DNA of 64,000 bases from JAPOXR01 sp963662395 (GTDB taxonomy: Bacteria; Pseudomonadota; Alphaproteobacteria; Rhodobacterales; Rhodobacteraceae), in NCBI GenBank assembly GCA_963662395.1, contig OY759511.1, positions 558,001-622,000 of the forward strand. Direction: 5' to 3'. Shown one piece after another: positions 55,140 through 62,262 of this stretch (the stretch's first letter is position 1; every line of letters starts with the position of its first letter). The notes under the pieces were generated by a model that ran no database searches, was not told the DNA's origin, and was given only the letters and a program-made list of their open reading frames with translations. The translations under genes and the position numbers were made by a program.

Positions 55140-55994
55140 TCAGGCGCGGACGGCCTGCGGGAACTCCAGCAGATCCAGCGGGGACGGCGTGGCGCCCGTC
55201 TTCTCGTGAGCGAGATGCAGGTACCGCATCGTCGAACGGATCGACCTGTGTCCGAGACGGCGCTGAATGACCGGAAGCTCGACCCCGGCCTCCAGGAGCC
55301 CGGTGGCATGGCAGTGCCTCAAGGTATGGATGCCGCCGGACTTGGTGATCCCCGCCTTCTCCTTCGCTCGATGAAAGATGTGTCCTGCGCCGTGGCGGGA
55401 CATCGGCCGGTCGCCGTACCGGCTGGGGAACAGCCAGGATGGCGGGCGTTGGTGGTGCCAGCAGTCGCGCAGATGCACAAGAAGCCGCCGGGAGAGCGGG
55501 ACGTAGCGGTCCTTGTTGCCCTTGCCCTGGTCGACGCGCAGGCACATCCGTCCGGAATCGATGTCCGTGACCTGCAGATGGCAGATCTCGCTGGCCCGGA
55601 GTCCCGCGGCGCAGGCCGTCATCAGCACGGCGAGGTGCTTGACGTTCCGGGTGACCGTGAACAGCCGGACCAGTTCGTCATGGTTGAGGATCTCCGGCAG
55701 AACCGACGGCGTCTTGGCGCCGGGCACGTGGAAATGCGGGTCGGGCCGACCGAGCGTGATGCGGTACAGGAAGCGGATTCCCTGCCGTGCGCAGTTGCAG
55801 CTCTGCCAGGTCAGCCCGCGCTCCTCATGCAGGTGAAGCAGGTAGGCCTGGACTTCCTGCGGAGAGATCTCCTCGGGACTGCGGTTGTAGTGGTGCGCAA
55901 GCCCGGAGACGGAGTAAAGATACAAGCGTATCGTGTTCTCCGCCAGGCCGCGAACGGTCATGTCGTCGATCATGCGTTTGCGCAAACGTGTCAT
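55140..55994 (-). CDS. Site-specific tyrosine recombinase of IS91 type
   Basis: This ~284-residue phage-integrase-family protein has an N-terminal SAM-like DNA-binding domain (YLYSVSGLAHHYNRSPEEIS) and the catalytic residues Arg in AAGLRASEI, Lys in GKGNKDRYVPLS, HTLRHCHAT with His-Arg, and a Tyr near the end (TMRYLHLAHEK). IS91 subgroup elements often encode such a recombinase upstream of the transposase. ATG 55994 follows GGGAGAAG; an earlier in-frame start at 56018 is possible. Confidence 0.88.
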   Translation of the reverse strand: MTRLRKRMIDDMTVRGLAENTIRLYLYSVSGLAHHYNRSPEEISPQEVQAYLLHLHEERGLTWQSCNCARQGIRFLYRITLGRPDPHFHVPGAKTPSVLPEILNHDELVRLFTVTRNVKHLAVLMTACAAGLRASEICHLQVTDIDSGRMCLRVDQGKGNKDRYVPLSRRLLVHLRDCWHHQRPPSWLFPSRYGDRPMSRHGAGHIFHRAKEKAGITKSGGIHTLRHCHATGLLEAGVELPVIQRRLGHRSIRSTMRYLHLAHEKTGATPSPLDLLEFPQAVRA

Positions 55995-56202
55995 CTGTCT
56001 TCTCCCTTGATGTGTCAACGGTCACGGAGAGCACCTGCAGCGATGCGCGGCGGTGCATCCGAAACCGGTTGCCAGGATAGCAGGGAGAGACGGACACGGC
56101 CGAAGCGCCGACGAAAACCGTCAAGTCGCGACCAAGCCGTCCACAAGGGAACAACAGCCGGGGTGGACACCCTTCCGCCGCGGAACGCGGCTCAGTTCAT
56201 CT

Positions 56203-56799
56203 GACTCTGATGCAGGACCCAGCACTGACGAGAGCAACGGGCAGTACCAGTGGCCCGCATACCATATTGAGAACTACCTCCTTGAGCCGAAATACATTGC
56301 GCTTGCGACCGACTCCCTACAAGCCCGCAAGCCGGGTACGACGACGTTACGCTACGTGCAGGGCGCACTGCAGAGAAGCAAGGACGAAGCGGCATCCGAT
56401 CTCGGGCAACGCGACTTCTTCCGCAGGATGAAAAGCCGGCTCAACAGGCATATCGGGAAGATAGGAGCCCCCGACCAGGACCTGTCTGTCGAGTCCATTC
56501 AGGCACATCTCGAGCGTTGCAGGAACGCATTGAACTCCGACCTTGCAGAGATTGCTGGGGAGGAACGTCTCAACCGCGAGCTGGAGGAGCAAAACGCTGC
56601 AACCGCAAGGCTGCAAGCGAGCGACGACGTCCCTGCCACTCTTCCGGGACGAGTAGTGTTGACCAAGGTAGCGGACGAGGTCATGCCCAAGGGCGACTAC
56701 ATCACGCTCAGAAACGCTGTCCTGAACGAAATGGCGCGTGATGGCTTCCAGCCTCCAGAGATGAAGGCTGTAATAGCTCGATGCCTGGCCCACGAGTAG
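56203..56799 (+). pseudogene. 5'-truncated OLD/AAA-type TOPRIM ATPase gene
   Basis: The visible part begins SSDSDAGPSTDESNG and contains WPAYHIENYLLEPKYIALAT, a segment found near the TOPRIM/C-terminal region of OLD-like and DUF4435-type ATPases (DxD followed by W..YHIENYLL). The rest is a helical C-terminal tail ending RCLAHE. No start codon fits; the reading frame runs unbroken into the IS91-type element, which replaced the 5' end. The intact protein would have been a nuclease/ATPase of unknown, possibly antiviral, role. Confidence 0.5.
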
Positions 56800-56859
56800 G
56801 GTTTCGACTCGGCGACCTTTCTGTCAATGTGACGTCAAACCAGTCTTCTGTAACGATAG

Positions 56860-57271
56860 TTGTTGTCAAAGCGGCAAGTGACATCAACAGGAGGCGCCTC
56901 GACGAGAGGCAAGGCGGTGGAAGTGGTGCCGGGCGACGAGGAGCGCGGGCTCCTCGAGGCGCATGTCCGGAAGCACGGGGCGCCGAGGTCGCTGTCCGAC
57001 CGCTGCAGGATCATCCTTCCGTGCGCCGAGGGGCTCCGAAGCAGGGAGATCGCCGGGCGGACCGGCGTGCACGGGCACACGGTCGGCAAGTGGCGCCGGC
57101 GGTTTGCCGGGAAGCGCACCCCGGGCCTCCCGGACGAGTGTCGCTCCGGCCGGCCCCGCATGGCGGCGGACGACAAGGTGGCGGAGGTGGTCGAACGGAC
57201 GCCGGACACGATGCCGGAGGGAGCGACGCACCGGCCGGTCCGGAGCATGGCCGGGAAGACGGGCGTGTCGC
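56860..57271 (+). pseudogene. IS630 family transposase, 5' part (interrupted)
   Basis: The N-terminal half of an IS630-type transposase: winged helix-turn-helix region with ILPCAEGLRSREIAGRTGVH and GHTVGKWRRRFAGKR, then DKVAEVVERTPDTMPEGATH and SMAGKTGVS. The frame is cut at 57271 by the 4.1-kb transposon and resumes at 61417; removal of the transposon and one copy of GTCGC gives continuous GVSHTTVHRSG. The real start is not certain; GTG codons near 56919 also fit the family. Confidence 0.8.
57267..57271. repeat. Target site duplication, left copy (GTCGC)
   Basis: The five bases GTCGC immediately precede the left inverted repeat, and the same five bases follow the right inverted repeat at 61417-61421. 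A 5-bp duplication is the usual product of Tn7-, Mu- and Tn5053-type DDE transposition. Confidence 0.9.
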
Positions 57272-57294
57272 TGTTGGGTTGCAGGGTAGTTCGG
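57272..57294 (+). repeat. Left terminal inverted repeat of the transposon
   Basis: It begins TGTTGGGTTGCAGGGT and ends TCGG at 57294. Against the reverse complement of 61394-61416 it matches at 17 of 23 positions; the first six bases and the last four are identical. A TGT terminus is shared with many DDE transposons of the Tn7/Tn5053 group. Confidence 0.85.
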
Positions 57295-57373
57295 TGTTCA
57301 GTAGCCAGTTTGTCACGGATTGCATCGGGTGCTGATTGGCTGGAAGCCGGAAGTATCCGCAACACCCTCTCTC

Positions 57374-57439
57374 TTTCCCGGTAGCGCCGACAGCAGCGTG
57401 TTTCCCGGCAGCATGGCGGATGCCTGCTTTCCCGGCAGC
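57374..57439 (+). repeat. Three 12-bp direct repeats at 27-bp spacing in the transposon left end
   Basis: TTTCCCGGTAGC starts at 57374, and TTTCCCGGCAGC starts at 57401 and 57428, so the starts are exactly 27 bp apart. They lie about 100-165 bp inside the left end, before the first gene. The right end has the core once in inverted orientation at 61295-61305. Iterated motifs are typical of transposase-binding sites in Tn7/Mu-type ends; promoter regulation is the alternative. Confidence 0.75.
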
Positions 57440-57551
57440 ATTGTCCCGGTTGCCGGTTTTCGGGGTTGATTTGCCCGCACCTGCCGGTTGATTACGGATC
57501 TGGCGGGGGCGTTCGGCCTTCCGGCAGCGCCGGCGAGACCCGGCGCGAGGT

Positions 57552-58229
57552 GTGACATTCCGGAAAGAGGCGGCCCGTGCGGTCATCGACCCCGCCGGGC
57601 CGGTAGCCGTGCAACTCGATTGGAATCTGTCGCTGTCCGGCGAGGACTGCGTTACCACGCAAGCCTGGCGGGAAGCAAAGCTTGATTGCTGCCCGGCCCA
57701 TCCCGATGGCGGCTGCAGTTTTGCCCGCCATGGCAGCTACCTGCGCAAGACCCGCCGGGGGGATGCCCGCATTCCCCGCTGGTACTGCCGGGAGGCCCAC
57801 CGGACATGGTCACTGCCGGCCCGCTGCTTTGCCGCCCGCCTGCCGGGCACGCTGGACGAGCTCGAGACGGCGGCGCTGGCGGTGGAGACGGCGGAGAGCC
57901 TGCGGGCAGCGGCCGAGGCCGCCCGTCCCGGCCATGCGGTGAGCGATGCCGGCAATCGCCGCTGGATCGGATACCGGCGCGACCTGGTCGCCGCCGGCCT
58001 GACGACACTCATCACCCTGTTGCCGGATCTGCTGGCCGGCTGCACGCCATCGGTTACCGAACTCGGGGCCCGTCCCGGCACCGACCGGCTCCTCTTCGAT
58101 TTGCGCGGTCATGCGGGTCCGCATCTCCAGCATCCGGAACCTCCGCCGGGCTTTGCGGTCCGGATTGATCCGGCACCGGTTTCGAATCCGGCAATCCGAC
58201 ACAAGTCAGGACCTGACCCGCCGGGCTGA
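57552..58229 (+). CDS. Zinc-ribbon-like transposon protein of unknown function
   Basis: The 225-residue first gene of the transposon has a Cys/His-rich N-terminal region (CCPAHPDGGCSFARHGSYLR, then IPRWYCREAHRTWSL and CFAARLPGTLDELE), like the zinc-ribbon proteins that accompany some transposases. The middle is helical and Ala-rich; the last third is Pro-rich. The GTG start at 57552 is the only reasonable one but its ribosome-binding site is weak. A role in DNA binding or target choice is guesswork. Confidence 0.6.
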   Translation: MTFRKEAARAVIDPAGPVAVQLDWNLSLSGEDCVTTQAWREAKLDCCPAHPDGGCSFARHGSYLRKTRRGDARIPRWYCREAHRTWSLPARCFAARLPGTLDELETAALAVETAESLRAAAEAARPGHAVSDAGNRRWIGYRRDLVAAGLTTLITLLPDLLAGCTPSVTELGARPGTDRLLFDLRGHAGPHLQHPEPPPGFAVRIDPAPVSNPAIRHKSGPDPPG

Positions 58230-58272
58230 GCGGCACCATGCCTGTCCGAGGTGGCGGAAAGGGAGACCAGGC

Positions 58273-59547
58273 ATGGACCAGATGCGCGAAAAGCACCGGA
58301 TTGAGGTGGCGATGTTCCGATACCGGGTCATCGCCCCCCTTCCTGACCTCGCCGGGACGGCGCGGATGGCCGGGACGCGCCGTCTTGCCGGCAAGCCGTG
58401 GGTAATTCCCGGCACCAGCCGCACCCGGATTGCCGAGGGCACGATCCTGCACTGGCTGCGCAATTGGCGGCGCGGCGGCCTCGATGCTCTCAAGCCCGGC
58501 CGGCGCCGTGACCGCGGCAGGTCCCGGCGCCTCGGGGTCGGCGCGGCCGAGCTGCTGATCGCCATCCGCAGGGAACATCCCGGTCTCTCGGTGCGGGACG
58601 TGATCGCACGGGCCGGGAAGCAGGACGAAGCCCCGGGCCCGATCCCGCTTTCATCCACCTGCCGCCTGTTCCATGCCGAGGGGCTGATGGATCCGGTGCA
58701 GGCGCCGCAGGACCTCCGGCGCCTTGCCCATCTTCATGCCGGCGACCTCTGGCAATCCGATGTGATGCACGGCCCGAAATGCGGCGATGGCAGGCGGCGG
58801 CGCAAGACCTGCATGATCGTCATCATCGATGATGCGACCCGCATCGTGCCCTGGTCGGCCTTTGCCTTCCCGGAAGGTGTGGCCGAGTTCCTGCCGGTGT
58901 TCCGGCAGGCCCTGCTGCGGCGGGCGATCCCGAAGAAACCCTACACCGACAATGGCAGTGCCTACCGCTCCCGGCGCCTCGAGCTCGTTTGCGCCCGTCT
59001 CGGTGTGGCCCTGATCCATGCACGGCCATACAGGCCCCGGGGAAAAGGTAAATGTGAGCGCCATATACGCACTGTCAGACAACGCTTCCTGCCGGGCCTG
59101 GAGCCGGCCGACACCGCCAGCCTCGATGTCCTCGATCGCCGCCTGGCGGCCTGGGTGGAAGGCGAATATCACCATCGCCCCCACCGCGGTCTCGAAGGCA
59201 TGACCCCGGCCGATGCCTGGGCCGCCAGGGCCCGGGATGTCCGCCTCGTCGATGGCAGCATCGATCCTGACGACCTGTTCCTCGAGGAGGCGGTGCGCAA
59301 GGTCGGCAAGGACCGGGTGGTCAGCCTGCGAAACCGGCTCTACGAGGTGGGTGCCGGCCTGGTCGGGCAGAAGGTGACCCTGCGCTTCGATCCGGCAGCC
59401 CCGCCGGGCCGTCCGATCATCGTGGTGACCGATGACGGGGATGCCGGGCAGGCCTGGCCGCTCGACCCGGGTACAAATGCCAGGGTGAAGCGCGGCCACG
59501 CCATCTCCTTCTCCAGTATCGGCAATGATGGCGGGGAGGAGGGCTGA
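58273..59547 (+). CDS. DDE transposase/integrase (Mu/IS481/TniA-like)
   Basis: The 424-residue rve-superfamily transposase has an N-terminal helix-turn-helix region (TILHWLRNWRRGGLDALKPG) and the catalytic triad Asp in DLWQSDVMHGP, Asp in YTDNGSAYRS and Glu in GKCERHIRTVRQRF, with 35 residues between the second Asp and the Glu. The C-terminus has a Mu-type beta-barrel-like region. ATG 58273 is preceded by a GGGAG; a longer upstream frame to 58111 overlaps the previous gene. All catalytic residues are intact. Confidence 0.92.
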   Translation: MDQMREKHRIEVAMFRYRVIAPLPDLAGTARMAGTRRLAGKPWVIPGTSRTRIAEGTILHWLRNWRRGGLDALKPGRRRDRGRSRRLGVGAAELLIAIRREHPGLSVRDVIARAGKQDEAPGPIPLSSTCRLFHAEGLMDPVQAPQDLRRLAHLHAGDLWQSDVMHGPKCGDGRRRRKTCMIVIIDDATRIVPWSAFAFPEGVAEFLPVFRQALLRRAIPKKPYTDNGSAYRSRRLELVCARLGVALIHARPYRPRGKGKCERHIRTVRQRFLPGLEPADTASLDVLDRRLAAWVEGEYHHRPHRGLEGMTPADAWAARARDVRLVDGSIDPDDLFLEEAVRKVGKDRVVSLRNRLYEVGAGLVGQKVTLRFDPAAPPGRPIIVVTDDGDAGQAWPLDPGTNARVKRGHAISFSSIGNDGGEEG

Positions 59548-59550
59548 GCC

Positions 59551-60357
59551 ATGTACCGTCAATCCTTCTCGCTCGCCCGCCGGCCCTTCGAAAGCGACAT
59601 CCCGTCCGACCAGCTGTTCCAGGGCCAGGCCGCCACCGAGGCGCAGGCACGCCTCGGCCACCTGGCCGAGATGCGCGGCATCGGCCTCCTGGCCGGCGAG
59701 GCCGGCTCCGGCAAGACCACCGCCTGCCGGCGCTTCGCCGACAGCCTTGCCCGCGGCCTCTGCCGGATCATCTACCTGCCGCTCGGCGCCGTCACGCCGC
59801 TCGAGGCCATGAACAGCATCGCCGCCGGGCCCGGGCTTGCCCCCGGACAGTCCCGCCACATGGTCGGGCGCGCCATCGCCGGCGAATTGTCGCGCCTGGC
59901 CGGTGGCCGGCAGACACCGGTGCTGATCATCGACGAGGCCCATCTCCTGCCGAATGCGGTGCTCGAGGATTTGCGCCTGCTCACCAGTTTCGAAATCGAT
60001 TCCGGGCAGCGCTTCTGCCTGCTGCCGACCGGGCTGACCGGGCTCAGGCGGCGGCTGGCAATGGGTGTCGACGAATCCCTTGCCCAGCGCCTGGTGGTGC
60101 GCCACCACATGGACGGGCTGGCGGCAGAGGAGATCGGGCCCTGGATCGAGCACCGGCTTCGCCTGGCCGGCGCTGCCGACATCCCGCTCTTCGAAACGAA
60201 TGCCATCGCCGCCATCGTGCAGACCGCCCGCGGCCTGCCGCGCCGGGTGGGCCAGATTGCCCATGATGCACTGGCGGCCGCTGCCGCCGGCAAGGACCGG
60301 CAGGTCACCGAGAACCACGTCGCCCGGGCAGTGGACGAACTCAACCTCAAGACATGA
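59551..60357 (+). CDS. AAA ATPase, transposon target-selection type (TniB/ExeA-like)
   Basis: The 268-residue protein has Walker A GLLAGEAGSGKTTACRRF (residues ~44-61) and Walker B PVLIIDEAHLL (~127-137), with LLPTGLTGLRRRL as sensor region. In TniB, TnsC and MuB this ATPase binds target DNA and activates the transposase. The start 3 bp after the transposase stop has a strong GGAGGAGGG. No key residue is missing. Confidence 0.9.
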   Translation: MYRQSFSLARRPFESDIPSDQLFQGQAATEAQARLGHLAEMRGIGLLAGEAGSGKTTACRRFADSLARGLCRIIYLPLGAVTPLEAMNSIAAGPGLAPGQSRHMVGRAIAGELSRLAGGRQTPVLIIDEAHLLPNAVLEDLRLLTSFEIDSGQRFCLLPTGLTGLRRRLAMGVDESLAQRLVVRHHMDGLAAEEIGPWIEHRLRLAGAADIPLFETNAIAAIVQTARGLPRRVGQIAHDALAAAAAGKDRQVTENHVARAVDELNLKT

Positions 60358-61226
60358 ACAGGCGGCAGGATGACTGGAGCCGGCTGCGGCAATTGCCGCT
60401 CCGGCAGGTCGCCGCCAGGCTCGGCTACCGGTGCGATCCGCGCGACCGCAGCCGCTTCCGGCGCGAGGGATCGATCCTCAGCATCACCGGCGAGAAGTTC
60501 TGCGATCACCGGCAGGGCTGTGGCGGTGGCGGTGCCATCGATCTGGTCATCCATGCCGAAGGGACAAGCTTCCCGGAGGCGGTGAAGCGCCTCCGGCAGC
60601 CGGCAGGGGAGCTGGTGCCGGAGAAGGCGGCGGCACCCGGCCGGGAACTGGTTCTGCCACCGCCGGCAGATTCCGCATGGCCGGCCATCCGCCGCCGGCT
60701 CACCCGGGAGCGGGCCCTGCCAGCCGATCTGGTGGCGGCGCTGGGCCGGCGCGGCCTGGTTCATGCCGATGCCCGCGGCAGCGCGGTCTTCCTTGCCACC
60801 GACCGGCACCGGAAGCCGGCCGGCGCCGAATGCCGTGGAACCGCCTGCATTCCGGGCAGGAAGCGGTTCCGGGGAATGGCGCCCGGCTCGCGCAAGGACC
60901 GCGGCAGCTTCCGGATCGGCGGCGGGCCCGCTACCGTGGATACGCTGTTCATTGCCGGGAGCGCCATCGACGCGCTCTCGGCATTTGCCATGCCCGGATC
61001 CTGCAGAACCGGATGCGTCTTCCTCTCGACCTGCGGCACCGCCAGCCGGCTGCCCGCATGGGCCGAGGCCTGGAAGCCGGCGCGCATCATCTGCGGATTC
61101 GATGCCGATGCGGCCGGCGACGAGGCTGCAGGCCGGCTGGCGGCAAGTGACCGGCGCGTCAGCCGGATCCGGCCGGCCGGCGGAAAGGACTGGAACGCAA
61201 TCCTCGTGGCGCGCCGCCGGGAATAG
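60354..61226 (+). CDS. CHC2 zinc finger/TOPRIM primase-like protein
   Basis: The 290-residue last gene of the transposon has an N-terminal CHC2-type zinc region (FCDHRQGCGGGGAIDLVIHA) and a DUF3991/TOPRIM-like C-terminal half with TLFIAGSAIDALSAF and ICGFDADAAGDEAAGRL. The TOPRIM glutamate expected before SAIDAL (usually ESAIDAL) is glycine, while DxD is kept, so nucleotidyl-transfer activity is doubtful. It overlaps the ATPase gene by ATGA. Such genes are common on plasmids and integrative elements, less so in a small transposon. Confidence 0.8.
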   Translation: MNRRQDDWSRLRQLPLRQVAARLGYRCDPRDRSRFRREGSILSITGEKFCDHRQGCGGGGAIDLVIHAEGTSFPEAVKRLRQPAGELVPEKAAAPGRELVLPPPADSAWPAIRRRLTRERALPADLVAALGRRGLVHADARGSAVFLATDRHRKPAGAECRGTACIPGRKRFRGMAPGSRKDRGSFRIGGGPATVDTLFIAGSAIDALSAFAMPGSCRTGCVFLSTCGTASRLPAWAEAWKPARIICGFDADAAGDEAAGRLAASDRRVSRIRPAGGKDWNAILVARRRE

Positions 61227-61265
61227 ACCGCGCGCACGCGGACCGGCCGCACCGCCGGTTCATTC

Positions 61266-61305
61266 TTCCCGGCAGCCAGGTCCTTCCGGCCCTGGCTGCC
61301 GGGAA
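61266..61305. terminator. Perfect 15-bp inverted repeat after the last transposon gene
   Basis: Arms TTCCCGGCAGCCAGG (61266-61280) and CCTGGCTGCCGGGAA (61291-61305) are perfect reverse complements with a 10-base loop, 40 bp after the TOPRIM stop. No T-run follows, so it is not a standard rho-independent terminator, but it may still stop transcription or bind transposase, since it contains the TTCCCGGCAGC core of the left-end repeats. Confidence 0.55.
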
Positions 61306-61393
61306 CGGAAACCGGCCGCCGTCATCCCGGAGAAATCAAGGCAGCGCGCAACGGAATCCCGGTCCGGAGCCGAAACAATCAGGAAACCGGCCG

Positions 61394-61416
61394 CCGAGGC
61401 ACTCTGGAATCCAACA
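61394..61416 (-). repeat. Right terminal inverted repeat of the transposon
   Basis: Read on the minus strand it starts TGTTGGATTCCAGAGT and ends TCGG, pairing with the left repeat at 57272-57294. It ends at 61416, directly before GTCGC. Confidence 0.85.
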
Positions 61417-61421
61417 GTCGC
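61417..61421. repeat. Target site duplication, right copy (GTCGC)
   Basis: Five bases GTCGC directly after the right inverted repeat match 57267-57271 exactly. This fixes the transposon boundaries at 57272 and 61416. Confidence 0.9.
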
Positions 61422-62043
61422 ACACGACCGTGCACCGGAGCGGGACGTCCAGGCCTTCGACGGACCCTCTGTTCGTCGACAGGGTGCAGGACATCGCGGG
61501 GCCCTGCATGGCCCCGCCGGATCGGACGCGGCCGGTCCTGCCGGGCGGAGAACCCGCGACGACGTTCGCCACGGCACGACAACGCGTCTCGCCGCGCCCG
61601 CCATGGCCACCGGCGCGGTGACCGGCAGGTGCTTCGGGCGCCATGGCACCGCGGAGTTTCTCGGCTTCCTCGAGGAGGTGGAGGCAGCGGTTCCCGAAGG
61701 GCCGGACGTGCATCCGGTGATGGAAACTCATGCGACGCACAAGACGGAGAAGGTCAGGGCGCGGTCCGCCCGCCGGAGGCACCGGCATGTCCACTTCACG
61801 CCGGCCCCGGCGTCATGGCCCGGCCAGGCCCGGCGCCGGTTCGCGGAACTGACCAGGAAGAAGCCGCGGAGGGGCGTCCATCTCCCGGTCGCGGATCCGG
61901 GCGCCGACATCATGTCCTTCATCGACGCGCCGGGCGGGAAGCCGAAGCCCTGCAAGCGGGTCAGGTCCGCCGACGAGATCCTTGCGTCCGTCAGGAGGTT
62001 CCGTCTCAAGGCGAACCGGCACGGCGTGAGCGAAGAGGTTTGA
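61417..62043 (+). pseudogene. IS630 family transposase, 3' part (interrupted and degenerate)
   Basis: After the transposon the IS630 frame continues STDPLFVDRVQDIAGPCMAPPDRT. A deletion and frame change follow (the first catalytic Asp region, usually VDEKSQ, is missing), and another frame then reads RHGTTTRLAAPAMATGAVTGR, LGFLEEVEAAVPEGPDVH, HVHFTPAPASWPGQARRRFA and DEILASVRRF, the IS630 C-terminus. The gene was therefore already broken, or later degenerated, independently of the transposon insertion. Inverted repeats of the IS630 element itself were not found. Confidence 0.75.
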
Positions 62044-62262
62044 TGCGAACTTCAGATTCGGGAGAGTAGAACAACGAAAGCTCGATTGTGTGATGGTCCG
62101 CGATCTTCATCCCGGCTACGTTCGCCCATCGATCCAGCTGGCTGGAACAGTACCGCGAGAATTGGAACATCCTCGGATTGTGCCGAGCAGACAGTTTATG
62201 GATGTGAGAGTAGAGAGCGGGGACACCGGTTTGACCCGCTACTGTGAACGAATGGAGGAACA

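Larger units (their letters stand above)
53626..56205 (-). mobile_element. IS91 family element with tyrosine recombinase
   Basis: The element carries an HUH (Y2) transposase gene preceded by a tyrosine recombinase gene on the same strand, 3 bp apart. The left limit is set at the strong hairpin near 53626; the right limit near 56205 is where a truncated OLD-like reading frame begins. IS91 elements make no target duplication, so limits are approximate. Its left neighbour is a 5'-truncated nuclease paralogue and its right neighbour a 5'-truncated gene of another family, so the insertion was accompanied by loss or exchange of flanking DNA. Confidence 0.65.
57272..61416 (+). mobile_element. Four-gene DDE transposon (zinc-ribbon, transposase, AAA ATPase, TOPRIM protein)
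   Basis: The 4,145-bp element is bounded by imperfect inverted repeats starting TGTTGG and a 5-bp target duplication, and lies in an IS630 transposase pseudogene. Four genes run left to right: zinc-ribbon-like protein (57552), D,D(35)E transposase (58273), AAA ATPase (59551) and CHC2/TOPRIM protein (60354); the last two overlap by ATGA. The transposase-plus-ATPase core corresponds to the TniA/TniB or TnsB/TnsC logic. I know of no named family with this gene set, but that is inference without a database search. Confidence 0.92.

Noticed and set aside
57374..57439. CRISPR-like array (short repeats with regular spacing)
   Set aside because: Only three 12-bp repeats with 15-bp spacers, no cas genes, located at a transposon end; better explained as transposase-binding sites.
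58651..60318. 555-codon minus-strand frame across the transposase and ATPase genes
   Set aside because: The plus-strand genes have complete catalytic motifs here; the antisense frame has none.
56860..62043. Inverted repeats of the IS630 element
   Set aside because: Sequences outside 56860 and 62043 were compared by eye and no convincing pair or TA duplication was found, so IS630 ends were not annotated.
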